Source: UBA3071 sp965369635
GTDB taxonomy: Bacteria > Chloroflexota > Anaerolineae > UBA3071
DNA length: 15,208 bases
Assembly: GCA_965369635.1 (NCBI GenBank)
Contig: CBDURC010000051.1
Location: forward strand, 1-15,208
Direction: 5' to 3'
Made by a program: the position numbers and the translations under genes
The notes under the pieces: generated by a model
What the model was told of the DNA's origin: nothing
What the model saw: only the letters and a program-made list of their open reading frames with translations
Database searches by the model: none
Shown here: positions 1 to 6,830 of the stretch, one piece after another
Layout of the letters: the number at the start of each line of letters is the position of its first letter
Numbering within the stretch: position 1 is the stretch's first letter

Positions 1-210
1 TGGCGAGCCAGGGTATTGCCGGCCGTGGGAGCGATGCTGGCCTACGTGGGCCGGGAGCTTGTGCCCCGCATCGTGCCGGCGGTGCTGGATGCACTGGAGC
101 GGCGGCCAAGCCAGTCTGAAGTGTCTGACCGTACCTCCACCGAGCCGATTTCGGATGGGCGCGGGGGCGGGCGCGGCCGACGGCAGCGACAGCGACGAAG
201 AGGACAGTGA
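1..210 (+). CDS. C-terminal end of an unidentified basic protein (partial)
   Basis: The frame is open from the first base of the window to a TGA at 208-210, so this is probably the tail of a gene starting upstream. A TTG at 16 or ATG at 34 could also start a very short protein. About 35 residues form a hydrophobic or amphipathic stretch (VGAMLAYVGRELVPRIVPAV). A hydrophilic linker follows, and then a strongly basic Gly/Arg/Gln tail (GRGGGRGRRQRQRRRGQ) that could bind nucleic acid or a membrane surface. I do not recognise the family. The stop lies only 6 bases before the next ATG, so it is probably co-transcribed with the zinc-ribbon gene. That it is coding is likely from spacing and frame; its function is unknown. 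Confidence 0.5.
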   Translation, partial: WRARVLPAVGAMLAYVGRELVPRIVPAVLDALERRPSQSEVSDRTSTEPISDGRGGGRGRRQRQRRRGQ

Positions 211-216
211 ACAACC

Positions 217-474
217 ATGCCCATCTATGAATACCATTGTGGCAATTGCGGAAAGCAAGTGGAAGTATGGCTGCGATCGAGCGGGGACATGGCGGTCTGC
301 CCGCATTGCGGCGCGCCACTGCGAAAGAAGCTGTTTTCCACATCCCACGTGATGAGCGGAGACACGCGCCGCCCAGCGGGAAAAACGTGCTGCGGACGAG
401 AGGAACGATGCTCTACCCCCTCCTGTTCGACAGATGGGATGGATGGTGGCGCGTGTCGCACGGGCCGGAGATAG
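217..474 (+). CDS. FmdB-family zinc-ribbon protein
   Basis: Small protein of 85 residues. It opens with the hallmark MPIYEYHCGNCG of the FmdB/CxxC_CxxC_SSSS putative regulatory family. Two CxxC knuckles (C8/C11, and CPHC about residues 28-31) should bind one zinc ion. The C-terminal half is Cys-rich (TCCGREERC, then another Cys pair), which may form a second metal site or be disordered. Members of this family are small, widespread and poorly characterised; a regulatory role is only a family label. The ATG at 217 is chosen because the conserved MPIYEY motif begins there. A purine-rich GAGGAC stretch lies about 10 bases upstream. It is tightly packed between the partial upstream gene and the plsY remnant. 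Confidence 0.85.
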   Translation: MPIYEYHCGNCGKQVEVWLRSSGDMAVCPHCGAPLRKKLFSTSHVMSGDTRRPAGKTCCGREERCSTPSCSTDGMDGGACRTGRR

Positions 475-496
475 CGGAGGAGAGAAAAACGGTCTG

Positions 497-1091
497 ATGG
501 AGTCCATTCTGGTGGTGATTCTCGGCCACCTCTTGGGATCGGTTCCCTTTGCCTACCTTGCTGGGCAGCTCGTGCGGGGGATTGATATCCGTGAATATGG
601 CACGCGCACCGTCGGCGGGTCCAATGTCTGCGAACAAGTCGCCCGCTGGCCGGGGGTCGTGGTCGGCTTGGATAGCCAGCGGAAAAGCGGAATGATCGGA
701 AGGTTTTTTGTCCTTTCCGTTCCTTCCGCTGTTCCGCTGACGCGCAGGGTGGCTTGGCCCGCCGTGGGTGAACCTCATCGGTCTGGCTACTGTGCCTCTC
801 TTCGCCTGGGCGCTGGGCGAACCGGCGGCAGTGATCGCAGCGGGCGGGGCCATGTTCTTCATCGTGAGCTTCAAACGACTGGATGCCAACCGCGAGCCGC
901 TGCCGCCAGGCAAAGAACGATGGCAGGTGCTGAAGCGACGGTGGCTCCTCGACCGCGATATGGAGGATTGGGAAACCTGGCTCAGCCGCCGACCCGAGGG
1001 GGCAGCGCCATCCTGGCGGATAGCTGCCAAGCAAGAGGCAGAAGGACGGGAGGTGCAGGGTGAGGATACTCTTCGCCCTCAAGCAGATTGA
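497..1091 (+). pseudogene. plsY: Broken glycerol-3-phosphate acyltransferase (PlsY-like)
   Basis: Two pieces in different frames look like the ends of one membrane acyltransferase of phospholipid synthesis (acyl-phosphate to glycerol-3-phosphate). From 497 the protein reads LLGSVPFAYLAGQLVRGIDI, then a glycine/Asn block and RWPGVVVGLD, as in the PlsY N-terminus. Similarity stops near 670. The C-terminal part resumes at about 741 in another frame as a hydrophobic helix (LIGLATVPLFAWALG) and then FKRLDANREPLP and a basic tail, ending at 1091. The middle transmembrane segments and later catalytic motifs are missing. The family's GSGN block reads GTRT here, which also suggests decay. A repeat hairpin at 678-738 marks the break. 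The 3' end overlaps the next gene's GTG start by 32 bases. Family identity is fairly sure for the N-terminus and weaker for the tail. A sequencing or assembly error could explain the frameshift but not the missing middle. Confidence 0.72.
678..738. repeat. Hairpin of octamer words (CGGAA) inside plsY
   Basis: The left arm 678-703 and right arm 712-738 are near-complementary over about 26 bp, separated by an 8-base T-rich loop. Each arm holds three CGGAA cores at steps of 8 and then 9 bases (left arm cores start at 680, 688 and 697). The architecture matches the other word-repeat hairpins of this window. It lies exactly where the PlsY similarity is lost. Confidence 0.7.
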
Positions 1092-2481
1092 CTACGAGCC
1101 TCAGGGTATCTTGCATCTATCCAGTGCGCTCAAAGCGGCGGGGCACGAGGTAGCGTTGACCGTAGCCTCAGCGGAGGATCCGGTGCAGTTCGCCACGGAG
1201 TTCGCACCGCAGGTCGTTGCCTACAGCGTCACCACCGGTTCCCAGGGCTACTACCTGGAGCTGAATCGCCGCATTCGAGAGCGCCTGGAAGCCTTCTCAG
1301 CCTTCGGCGGTCCGCACGCCACTTTCTTCCCCGAGATGATTGAGGAAGAGGGAGTGGACGGCGTCTGCCGCGGTGAGGGAGAGGAGGCACTGCTCGACCT
1401 GGTCAACGCCCTGGAGCGGGGAGAGCCTGTCTCGGCTATCGCCAACTGGTGGATCAAGGCCGACGGCCACGTCCATCGCAATCCCCCGCGGCCACTGATC
1501 GCCGACCTGGATGCGTTGCCGCTGCCCGACCGCAAACTGGTCTACGAGAAAGACCGCTTCTCCCGCCGCAGCCGGCTCAAGCACTTCATCACCGGTCGAG
1601 GCTGTCCCTACAACTGCACCTACTGCTTCAACCAGGCCTTCAACGCGCTGTACCGCGGCAAGGGGCGGCTGGTGCGGAGGCGCAGCGTGGACAACGTGCT
1701 AGAAGAAGTGCGCTGGGTGAAGGGCGATTACCCCCTCGAATTCGTGGTTTTCCTCGACGATACCTTCATCGTGTCTGTGGACTGGGTGGAAGAGTTCTGC
1801 CGCAAGTATCCCCAGGCGGTTGGCCTGCCCTTCTTCTGCAACGTGCGCGCCAACCTGGTCACCCGGGAACTGATGCAGCAGCTCAAGCGGGCCGGCTGCG
1901 CGAGTGTGGGCATGGGCGTCGAAACCGCCGACGACCGTCTGCGCAACGAATTGCTGAAGCGGCGCATGTCGCGCGAGCAGATCATCCAGGCCTGCCGAAC
2001 CATTCGTGAAGAGGGGATCAATCTGATCACCACCAACATGCTGGGGTTGCCCACCGGCTCGCTGGAGACCGATTTCGCCACCCTGGAGCTGAATGTCGCC
2101 TGCCGGCCCGGCTACGCCAACGCCTTCCTCTACCAGCCTTACCCACGGACGGCGCTGGGGGACTTCACCCAGCAGCAGGGGCTGATGGAGGGCAGCTTCG
2201 ACGACATCAGCTCCTCCGCCTGGGATCGCTCCATCCTGCGCTTCAACAGCCCGCAGGAGAAACGGCAGGTGGAGAACCTGAACAATCTGTTGGCCATCGC
2301 CGTGGAGTGGCCGTGGCTCCTGCCGCTGGTGCGCTGGCTGATCAGGCTGCCCCGCAATACGCTGTTTTGGCTGGCCTACAAGCTGTGGAAGGGATACGCC
2401 GTCAAGAAGCGCATACACCCATATCATGCCTCACCGGCGGAGTACGTGGAGACCATCCGGCGCTTCATGCGCTTCGACTAA
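1060..2481 (+). CDS. Radical SAM protein with N-terminal B12-binding-like domain
   Basis: 473 residues. Residues 1-140 look like the cobalamin-binding Rossmann domain of class B radical SAM enzymes: MRILFALKQI, AFGGPHATFFPE at about 81-92 and the GVCRGEGEEAL block at about 101-111. The radical SAM core carries GRGCPYNCTYCFN with C182, C186 and C189 in CxxxCxxC spacing for the [4Fe-4S] cluster that cleaves S-adenosylmethionine. VVFLDDTF and GVETADDRLRNELLKR are typical of the later barrel strands. The usual B12 ligand motif DxHxxG is not evident, so cobalamin use is uncertain. The hydrophobic C-terminal region (WPWLLPLVRWLIRLP, about 405-420) may contact membrane. Family members modify lipids, cofactors or natural products; the substrate cannot be read here. 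GTG at 1060 is chosen because GGGAGGTG lies 5-6 bases upstream and MRILF starts the first beta strand. Confidence 0.88.
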   Translation: MRILFALKQIDYEPQGILHLSSALKAAGHEVALTVASAEDPVQFATEFAPQVVAYSVTTGSQGYYLELNRRIRERLEAFSAFGGPHATFFPEMIEEEGVDGVCRGEGEEALLDLVNALERGEPVSAIANWWIKADGHVHRNPPRPLIADLDALPLPDRKLVYEKDRFSRRSRLKHFITGRGCPYNCTYCFNQAFNALYRGKGRLVRRRSVDNVLEEVRWVKGDYPLEFVVFLDDTFIVSVDWVEEFCRKYPQAVGLPFFCNVRANLVTRELMQQLKRAGCASVGMGVETADDRLRNELLKRRMSREQIIQACRTIREEGINLITTNMLGLPTGSLETDFATLELNVACRPGYANAFLYQPYPRTALGDFTQQQGLMEGSFDDISSSAWDRSILRFNSPQEKRQVENLNNLLAIAVEWPWLLPLVRWLIRLPRNTLFWLAYKLWKGYAVKKRIHPYHASPAEYVETIRRFMRFD

Positions 2482-2487
2482 CAAGAT

Positions 2488-2515
2488 CTTCGTCCTTCGT
2501 CGCTGGTCCTTCGTC
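2488..2515. repeat. Heptamer tandem repeat (CTTCGTC x4)
   Basis: Four back-to-back 7-base units at 2488, 2495, 2502 and 2509. Three are exactly CTTCGTC and the third is GCTGGTC. The tract starts 7 bases after the stop of the radical SAM gene. No second, inverted arm is seen nearby. It resembles the short tandemly repeated repetitive (STRR) heptamers known from cyanobacteria. Confidence 0.75.
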
Positions 2516-2569
2516 TCGCGCATCACGACTTGCAGCAACAAGTGGAGAAACCTAGCACAGGTGGTGGTT

Positions 2570-3592
2570 ATGAAGAAGCCGGCTCTTGTGTTCGCTCTAT
2601 CAGCGCTGTTGCTCCTGGCCGGCTGCCAGCCGGGGGGCACGCCCCGCCCCAAGCGGGGCACGCCGGAAGCCACGGTTGCTCCCAGCGTATCTGTGAAGGC
2701 CGCACCGTCTGCTACACCTTCGCGCGCGGCATCGCCGACGGCCACAGCGCGGCCCTCGCCAACTCCTTCGCCCGCCAGCGCTACGTTGCGACCATCCCCA
2801 ACTCTGAAGCTAACCTCCCCTCCATCATCACCCACGCCCACCCCTCCGGTGCCCACACCCACGCCGAGAGGTAAAGAGATGACCCTCACCATCGTCTACG
2901 ACAACAACGAGCACGACCCTCGGCTGAAGACTGAGTGGGGCTTCGCCTGCCTGGTGGAATTCGGAGATCACACGATCCTCTTCGATACCGGCGGCGATGG
3001 GTCCACGCTGCTGGGGAACATGGACAAGCTGGGGTTGGATCCGCGGCGCATCGAGGCGGTCGTCCTCTCCCACATCCACGGCGATCACACGGGAGGTCTG
3101 GATGCCCTGCTGGCCATGCACAACGATGTCACCGTCTACGTGCCTCGCTCCTTCCCGAACAGCTTCAAGATGCAGGTGCAAGCAGCGGGCGCTGAGCTTG
3201 TGGAAGTGAGCGAGCCCGTGGAGATCGTTCCTGGCGTCTACAGCACGGGCGAGGTGAAGGGCGGCATTATCGAGCAGGCGCTGGTGGTGACATCAGCCCA
3301 GGGGCTGGTGGTGATCACCGGCTGTGCGCATCCGGGCATCGTGCGCATGGTGGAGCAGGCCCAGGATGTAGCAGAGGACGACATCTACCTGGTACTGGGT
3401 GGCTTTCACCTGGGGGGCAAGAGCAAAGCACAGATCAGCCGCATCGTCTCAGACTTTCGCCGCCTGGGCGTGCAAAAGGCAGGTCCTTGTCATTGCAGCG
3501 GTGACAAAGCCCGGGAGCTGTTCGCCGAGGAGTACGACGACGACTACGTTCTCAATGGCGTAGGCTGGAAGATGTCCATCCCACAGCAGTGA
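2570..3592 (+). CDS. Secreted lipoprotein with metallo-beta-lactamase fold (COG1237-like)
   Basis: 340 residues. The N-terminus MKKPALVFALSALLLLAGC is a lipoprotein signal with lipobox LAGC (lipidated Cys19). Residues 30-100 are a Pro/Ser/Thr-rich flexible stalk. The catalytic domain follows from about residue 104: LFDTGGDGSTLL, the metal motif SHIHGDHTGG (H168, H170, D172, H173), GCAHPG (H254) and a late GGFHLGG (H280). This arrangement resembles the COG1237 group, annotated by family as dihydropterin-linked ribofuranosyl-aminobenzene phosphate synthase, but these are poorly characterised hydrolases. An outside-the-cell location makes that pathway role doubtful here. ATG 2570 is chosen over an in-frame start at 2426 because the signal peptide begins there and AGGTGGTGG precedes it; the upstream extension runs through the heptamer repeat. 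A second strongly stalked surface protein is encoded at 4214. Confidence 0.85.
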   Translation: MKKPALVFALSALLLLAGCQPGGTPRPKRGTPEATVAPSVSVKAAPSATPSRAASPTATARPSPTPSPASATLRPSPTLKLTSPPSSPTPTPPVPTPTPRGKEMTLTIVYDNNEHDPRLKTEWGFACLVEFGDHTILFDTGGDGSTLLGNMDKLGLDPRRIEAVVLSHIHGDHTGGLDALLAMHNDVTVYVPRSFPNSFKMQVQAAGAELVEVSEPVEIVPGVYSTGEVKGGIIEQALVVTSAQGLVVITGCAHPGIVRMVEQAQDVAEDDIYLVLGGFHLGGKSKAQISRIVSDFRRLGVQKAGPCHCSGDKARELFAEEYDDDYVLNGVGWKMSIPQQ

Positions 3593-3626
3593 ACCCACAA
3601 AGAGCGACTGCGCCGGGGGAGGTCGA

Positions 3627-4022
3627 ATGGCGATGAAACTGACCGTACAACACGTTGACGGCCTGCGATTCCTGGTCACAGCAGGCGAACACACTGTGGT
3701 CGTGGACGCGCCGCCTGAAGAAGGGGGCGCCGGCACGTCCATGAGCTCGCCTCAGTTGTTCGCCGCCTCGGTCGCTGCCTGCGCTTTGAGCTTCGTGGTC
3801 AACTCCTGCCGGCTCCACGGATTGCCCGTGGACCGTGTGAGCCTGGAGATGGACTACGAGGAAGCGCAGCGACCCCGTCGCATCAGCAGGATGGATATCC
3901 GCATCCACATCGAGCCCGAAGTGCCTGCACAACGGTGCAAAGCGCTGCTCGGCGTGGCCAAGCATTCCACTGTGGCCAATACGCTGGCCAGCCCGCCGGA
4001 GATCCGCATCACGCTGGAGTGA
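3627..4022 (+). CDS. OsmC-family protein, second redox cysteine replaced
   Basis: 131 residues, the usual OsmC/Ohr-like length. The central helix PQLFAASVAACALSFVVNSC contains the conserved first cysteine (C52). In classical OsmC and Ohr proteins a second cysteine sits in a C-terminal C-x-V-H-N-T/S-L block. Here that block reads HSTVANTL with Ser114 in its place. C61 and C104 remain but are at other positions. Classical members are thiol peroxidases that reduce organic hydroperoxides, and many YhfA-like relatives have unknown roles. Loss of the resolving cysteine suggests the second group or a different thiol partner. ATG 3627 follows GGGGGAGG by about 8 bases; the ATG at 3633 is an alternative. 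It sits 34 bases after the lipoprotein gene, probably in the same transcript. Confidence 0.83.
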   Translation: MAMKLTVQHVDGLRFLVTAGEHTVVVDAPPEEGGAGTSMSSPQLFAASVAACALSFVVNSCRLHGLPVDRVSLEMDYEEAQRPRRISRMDIRIHIEPEVPAQRCKALLGVAKHSTVANTLASPPEIRITLE

Positions 4023-4177
4023 CGGAACTCAGACCTGGACACAGATGCGGCACAGGCCGTTTTCGAACCTATCAGTGGGACCTGCCCCCTGCTTCGCGCC
4101 AATCTCCTGGCCGGCGCAAGCAATCGGTAGGAGCAGTCAGTTGCAGCACAGAACAAGCGCTCTGAGAACGGCGTGAT

Positions 4178-4206
4178 TTGCCGTTTGCAGCCCCTCGGTT
4201 TATACT
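4178..4206 (+). promoter_or_regulatory. Sigma70-type promoter for the surface-protein gene
   Basis: TTGCCG (4178-4183) and TATACT (4201-4206) are separated by exactly 17 bases, matching 4/6 and 5/6 of the consensus hexamers. The predicted transcription start, about 6-8 bases past the -10, falls at 4212-4214, on or beside the ATG at 4214. There is no room for a Shine-Dalgarno site, so the mRNA may be leaderless. The rest of the gap (4023-4177) shows no gene I can support. Confidence 0.6.
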
Positions 4207-4213
4207 GGATGTC

Positions 4214-5254
4214 ATGTTTTGGAGGCTGTGCCTTGTCCTTGGCCTGGCCGGCACATGGCTACCCATGTTCATCACGCCCGCGCTGGCTCAGGCCCCCTGC
4301 GATCCACCCAATATCCTGTGGAACTGCAATTTCGACGCCTTCAGCGGCAGCCCACCCCGCCAGGTGCCCACCGGCTGGACACCCTTCGTCCTTGAAGGCG
4401 ACCTGGCTTTCATGCAGGACGTGGACACTGTCTTCGGTGCACCGTCGCTGCGCATGTGGTCGGACGGCGACACATTCAAGGCCGGCATCCACACGCGAGT
4501 CGGGAACGTCCAGCCAGGCGTAGCCTACAAAGCCTCGCTGGGCTGGGCCGCCCCCAATGCACCTGATGCCTTTGGTCGCCAACTGGGCATTGACCCCACA
4601 GGCGGCACGGACCCCACGGCACCTACTGTGATCTGGGGGGCAATGCATCGGGGGCCTGGTCGCATCGTCAATTACCCGCCCGGTGAAGGTCCCAACATCG
4701 ACGTGTCGGCTGTGGCCCAGGCGGAGACCATCACTCTGTTCATCCTGGTGGATCACAACTACTCCACCGGCGACAACTACATCTTTCTTGATGCCATCAC
4801 CATGTTCGTGGACCCTGTCCAGCCGACGGCGACGCCAGTGCCGCCCACAGCCACGGCCGTGCTGCCGACACCTACGCCGCCCCAGCCCACGGCAACACTA
4901 ACGCCTAGCGCCACTCCGACGGTGACGGCGACGAGGACTCAGACCCCAAGGGTTTTGGATACCCTCATGGTCTGTACGGCGACGCCAACGGCGACCCTTA
5001 CACCGACCGCGACGGTGAGGCCTTCGCCGACGCCTTCGGCCACTTTCACGCCCATTCCCATTCGTCTGCCTTCGCCAGCGGCCATCCCCACGCAAGCGCA
5101 AGAGGGCGATCAGATACCAACTGAGGCGACGAGGAGCCAATCGGGAGCATTTCTGGCCGCAGGGCTGAGCGCTCTGGGCGCGGCAGGCTTGTTGGGTGGA
5201 GCCATCTTCCGACTCTGGCGACGGGATAGACAGCGACCGAACCTCAAGCTCTAG
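4214..5254 (+). CDS. Stalked surface protein with galactose-binding-like domain
   Basis: 346 residues from the ATG at 4214. The signal peptide MFWRLCLVLGLAGTWLPMFI ends in ALA-QA near residue 25. Residues about 26-200 resemble an extracellular jelly-roll carbohydrate-binding-like module: NILWNCNFDAF, TGWTPFV, a central LRMWSDG and FKAGIHTRVGNVQPGVAYKA, GIDPTGGTDPTAPTVIWG, and a final NYIFLDAITM strand. A long degenerate T-P-T/T-A-T stalk (about 205-300) follows, interrupted once by RVLDTLMVC, which introduces a lone Cys. The C-terminus has one transmembrane helix (AGLSALGAAGLLGGAIF) and a basic tail RLWRRDRQR. The protein is therefore anchored to the membrane and projects outward. The ligand is unknown. 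An upstream extension to 4178 is rejected because it overlaps the promoter hexamers. Confidence 0.75.
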   Translation: MFWRLCLVLGLAGTWLPMFITPALAQAPCDPPNILWNCNFDAFSGSPPRQVPTGWTPFVLEGDLAFMQDVDTVFGAPSLRMWSDGDTFKAGIHTRVGNVQPGVAYKASLGWAAPNAPDAFGRQLGIDPTGGTDPTAPTVIWGAMHRGPGRIVNYPPGEGPNIDVSAVAQAETITLFILVDHNYSTGDNYIFLDAITMFVDPVQPTATPVPPTATAVLPTPTPPQPTATLTPSATPTVTATRTQTPRVLDTLMVCTATPTATLTPTATVRPSPTPSATFTPIPIRLPSPAAIPTQAQEGDQIPTEATRSQSGAFLAAGLSALGAAGLLGGAIFRLWRRDRQRPNLKL

Positions 5255-5296
5255 GTTCCAACATATTCTCAACACACTCCTGGAGAGAGAAAACGC

Positions 5297-6640
5297 ATGA
5301 CGCACGATCCAGCCGAATTCGAACGAGTGGAAGCACTCATCCGAGAGACGAACGTCCAATTCATCAACCTGCAGTTCAGCGACATCGTGGGCATCGTCAA
5401 GCAGGTGACCATCCCCGTCCACCGGTGGCCTGGAGCCGCTCAAGACGGCGTCTGGTTCGACGGCTCCTCGGTGGAAGGGTTTGCCCGCATTGCCGAAAGT
5501 GACATGTTTCTCAAACCCGACCTCTCCACCTTCGCCGTCATACCCTGGGAGCAGGAAGACTTGGTCACGGCGCGGGTCATCTGCGACGTCTGCACACCGC
5601 AGGGAGAGCCTTTCGAGGGAGATCCCCGCTACGTGCTCAAACGGGCATTGGCCGAGGCCGAGAGCATGGGTTATGTCTACAACACCGGGCCGGAGCTGGA
5701 ATTCTTCCTCTTCCGCCGCGACGGGAACGGCCTGCCCAGGCCCAAACCCCACGATCACGCCGGTTACTTCGACGTCTCCACCGATCTGGCCCATAACGTG
5801 CGGCGGCAAATGGTGGAAGCGCTGCACGCGTTCGGCATCGAGGTGGAGGCCGCGCACCACGAGGTGGCTCCGGGGCAGCACGAGATTGACTTCCACTACA
5901 GCCCGGCGCTGCAGGCCGCCGACAATGCCGTGACCTTCCGCATCGTCCTCAAGGCCATCGCCCAGCGCAACGGCCTCTTCGCCAGCTTCATGCCCAAGCC
6001 CGTTGCCGGCATCAACGGTTCGGGCATGCACACTCACCAGAGCCTCATGAGCGCGGACACCGGCGAGAACGCTTTCTACGACGGTGACGACGAGTATGGC
6101 CTTTCTGAGCTGGCCAAGCAGTTCATCGCCGGCCAGTTGGCCCATGCCAAAGGCATGGCGGCGGTCATCGCCCCGCTGGTCAACTCTTACAAGCGGCTGG
6201 TACCCGGCTACGAAGCGCCAGTGTACATCAGTTGGGCGCGCGTCAACCGCTCGGCACTCATCCGTGTGCCACAGATCACCTCTGGCCGTTCGGAGGCGAC
6301 GCGGCTGGAGCTGCGCTGCCCTGATCCCAGTTGCAACCCCTACCTGGCCTTCGCCATCATGCTGCACACGGGCCTCGATGGCGTTCGCCGCCGCCTGGCG
6401 CCGCCGGAACCTTCCGAAGAGGACCTGTACGAACTGGATGAGGTGGGGCGCAGCTCACTGGAGACGCTGCCTGGTAGCCTGGGCGAGGCGCTGGAGGAAC
6501 TGAAACAAGACCTGCTGGTGCAGGAGGCTTTGGGATCGCACGTCTATCATCGCTACCTGCTGGCCAAGACGCAGGAATGGGACGAGTACCGCCTCAGCAT
6601 CAGTCAGTGGGAACTGGATCGCTACTTGCCGATCTACTGA
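5297..6640 (+). CDS. glnA: Glutamine synthetase type I (alpha-like)
   Basis: 447 residues. It makes glutamine from glutamate, ammonia and ATP in the cytoplasm. Visible signatures are FDGSSVEGFARIAESDM (about 54-70), the metal-ligand helix GPELEFFLF (E133, E135), HHEVAPGQHEIDF (187-199), NGSGMHTHQSL (240-250), the flap and substrate region NSYKRLVPGYEAPVY (296-310), RSEATRLELRCPDP and NPYLAFAIMLHTG. The length of about 447 and a Bacillus-like C-terminus without the adenylylation-site NLYDLP context point to the GSI-alpha form, which is normally feedback-inhibited rather than adenylylated. GGAGAGAG precedes the ATG by about 8 bases. The gene ends in a repeat hairpin, which separates it from the strong promoter of the next operon. 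A link with the downstream histidine-degradation genes through glutamate and ammonia is plausible but inferred from position only. Confidence 0.96.
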   Translation: MTHDPAEFERVEALIRETNVQFINLQFSDIVGIVKQVTIPVHRWPGAAQDGVWFDGSSVEGFARIAESDMFLKPDLSTFAVIPWEQEDLVTARVICDVCTPQGEPFEGDPRYVLKRALAEAESMGYVYNTGPELEFFLFRRDGNGLPRPKPHDHAGYFDVSTDLAHNVRRQMVEALHAFGIEVEAAHHEVAPGQHEIDFHYSPALQAADNAVTFRIVLKAIAQRNGLFASFMPKPVAGINGSGMHTHQSLMSADTGENAFYDGDDEYGLSELAKQFIAGQLAHAKGMAAVIAPLVNSYKRLVPGYEAPVYISWARVNRSALIRVPQITSGRSEATRLELRCPDPSCNPYLAFAIMLHTGLDGVRRRLAPPEPSEEDLYELDEVGRSSLETLPGSLGEALEELKQDLLVQEALGSHVYHRYLLAKTQEWDEYRLSISQWELDRYLPIY

Positions 6641-6642
6641 TT

Positions 6643-6698
6643 GGTAAGCCGGTAGATTGGTAGATTGGGCAACAGATCTACCAATTTACCGATCTGCC
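6643..6698. repeat. Octamer-word hairpin after glnA (GGTAGATT family)
   Basis: The left arm 6643-6665 reads GGTAAGCC, GGTAGATT, GGTAGAT at an exact 8-base step. The right arm 6676-6698 is its imperfect reverse complement (18 of 23 positions, more if G-T pairs are counted), with a 10-base loop. It starts 2 bases after the glnA stop. It could fold in RNA and act as a weak transcription end or 3' stabiliser, but there is no T-run after it. The same word recurs at 10033-10133 and 13760-13788. Confidence 0.8.
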
Positions 6699-6759
6699 AC
6701 TTCACCTAACGGCCGACCCACCGCCAACCGGAAAGCCCCGAATTCTAAGGTTCACCCCC

Positions 6760-6788
6760 TTGACAAGAGGCGCAAAGCGCGCTATAAT
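6760..6788 (+). promoter_or_regulatory. Full-consensus sigma70 promoter of the gntR operon
   Basis: TTGACA at 6760-6765 and TATAAT at 6783-6788, both perfect hexamers, with a 17-base spacer. The start of transcription is expected near 6795. This is the strongest promoter visible in the window, as expected for a promoter that is held off by a repressor. Confidence 0.9.
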
Positions 6789-6794
6789 GTGGAT

Positions 6795-6802
6795 GTCTAT
6801 AC
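6795..6802. promoter_or_regulatory. Candidate operator for the GntR/HutC-like regulator
   Basis: GTCTATAC fits the GT-N-TA-N-AC consensus reported for the HutC subgroup of GntR regulators. It lies over the predicted transcription start of the regulator's own promoter, where a bound repressor would block initiation. The motif has only six fixed bases, so a few chance matches are expected in this window (one occurs inside the livH coding region); position is the main argument. Confidence 0.5.
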
Positions 6803-6830
6803 AATCGGACAATAAGACAAGGTGACCGCA

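Noticed and set aside
2426..2569. N-terminal extension of the metallo-hydrolase lipoprotein
   Set aside because: It overlaps the end of the radical SAM gene and the heptamer repeat; the signal peptide begins at 2570.
4198..4205. GTTTATAC as a third HutC-type operator
   Set aside because: It overlaps the -10 box of an unrelated surface-protein gene; a few chance hits to this six-base pattern are expected, and GTTTACAC also occurs inside livH.
4898..6367. 489-codon open frame on the minus strand across glnA
   Set aside because: It is the antisense shadow of a clearly coding glutamine synthetase in high-GC DNA; the protein has no recognisable domain.
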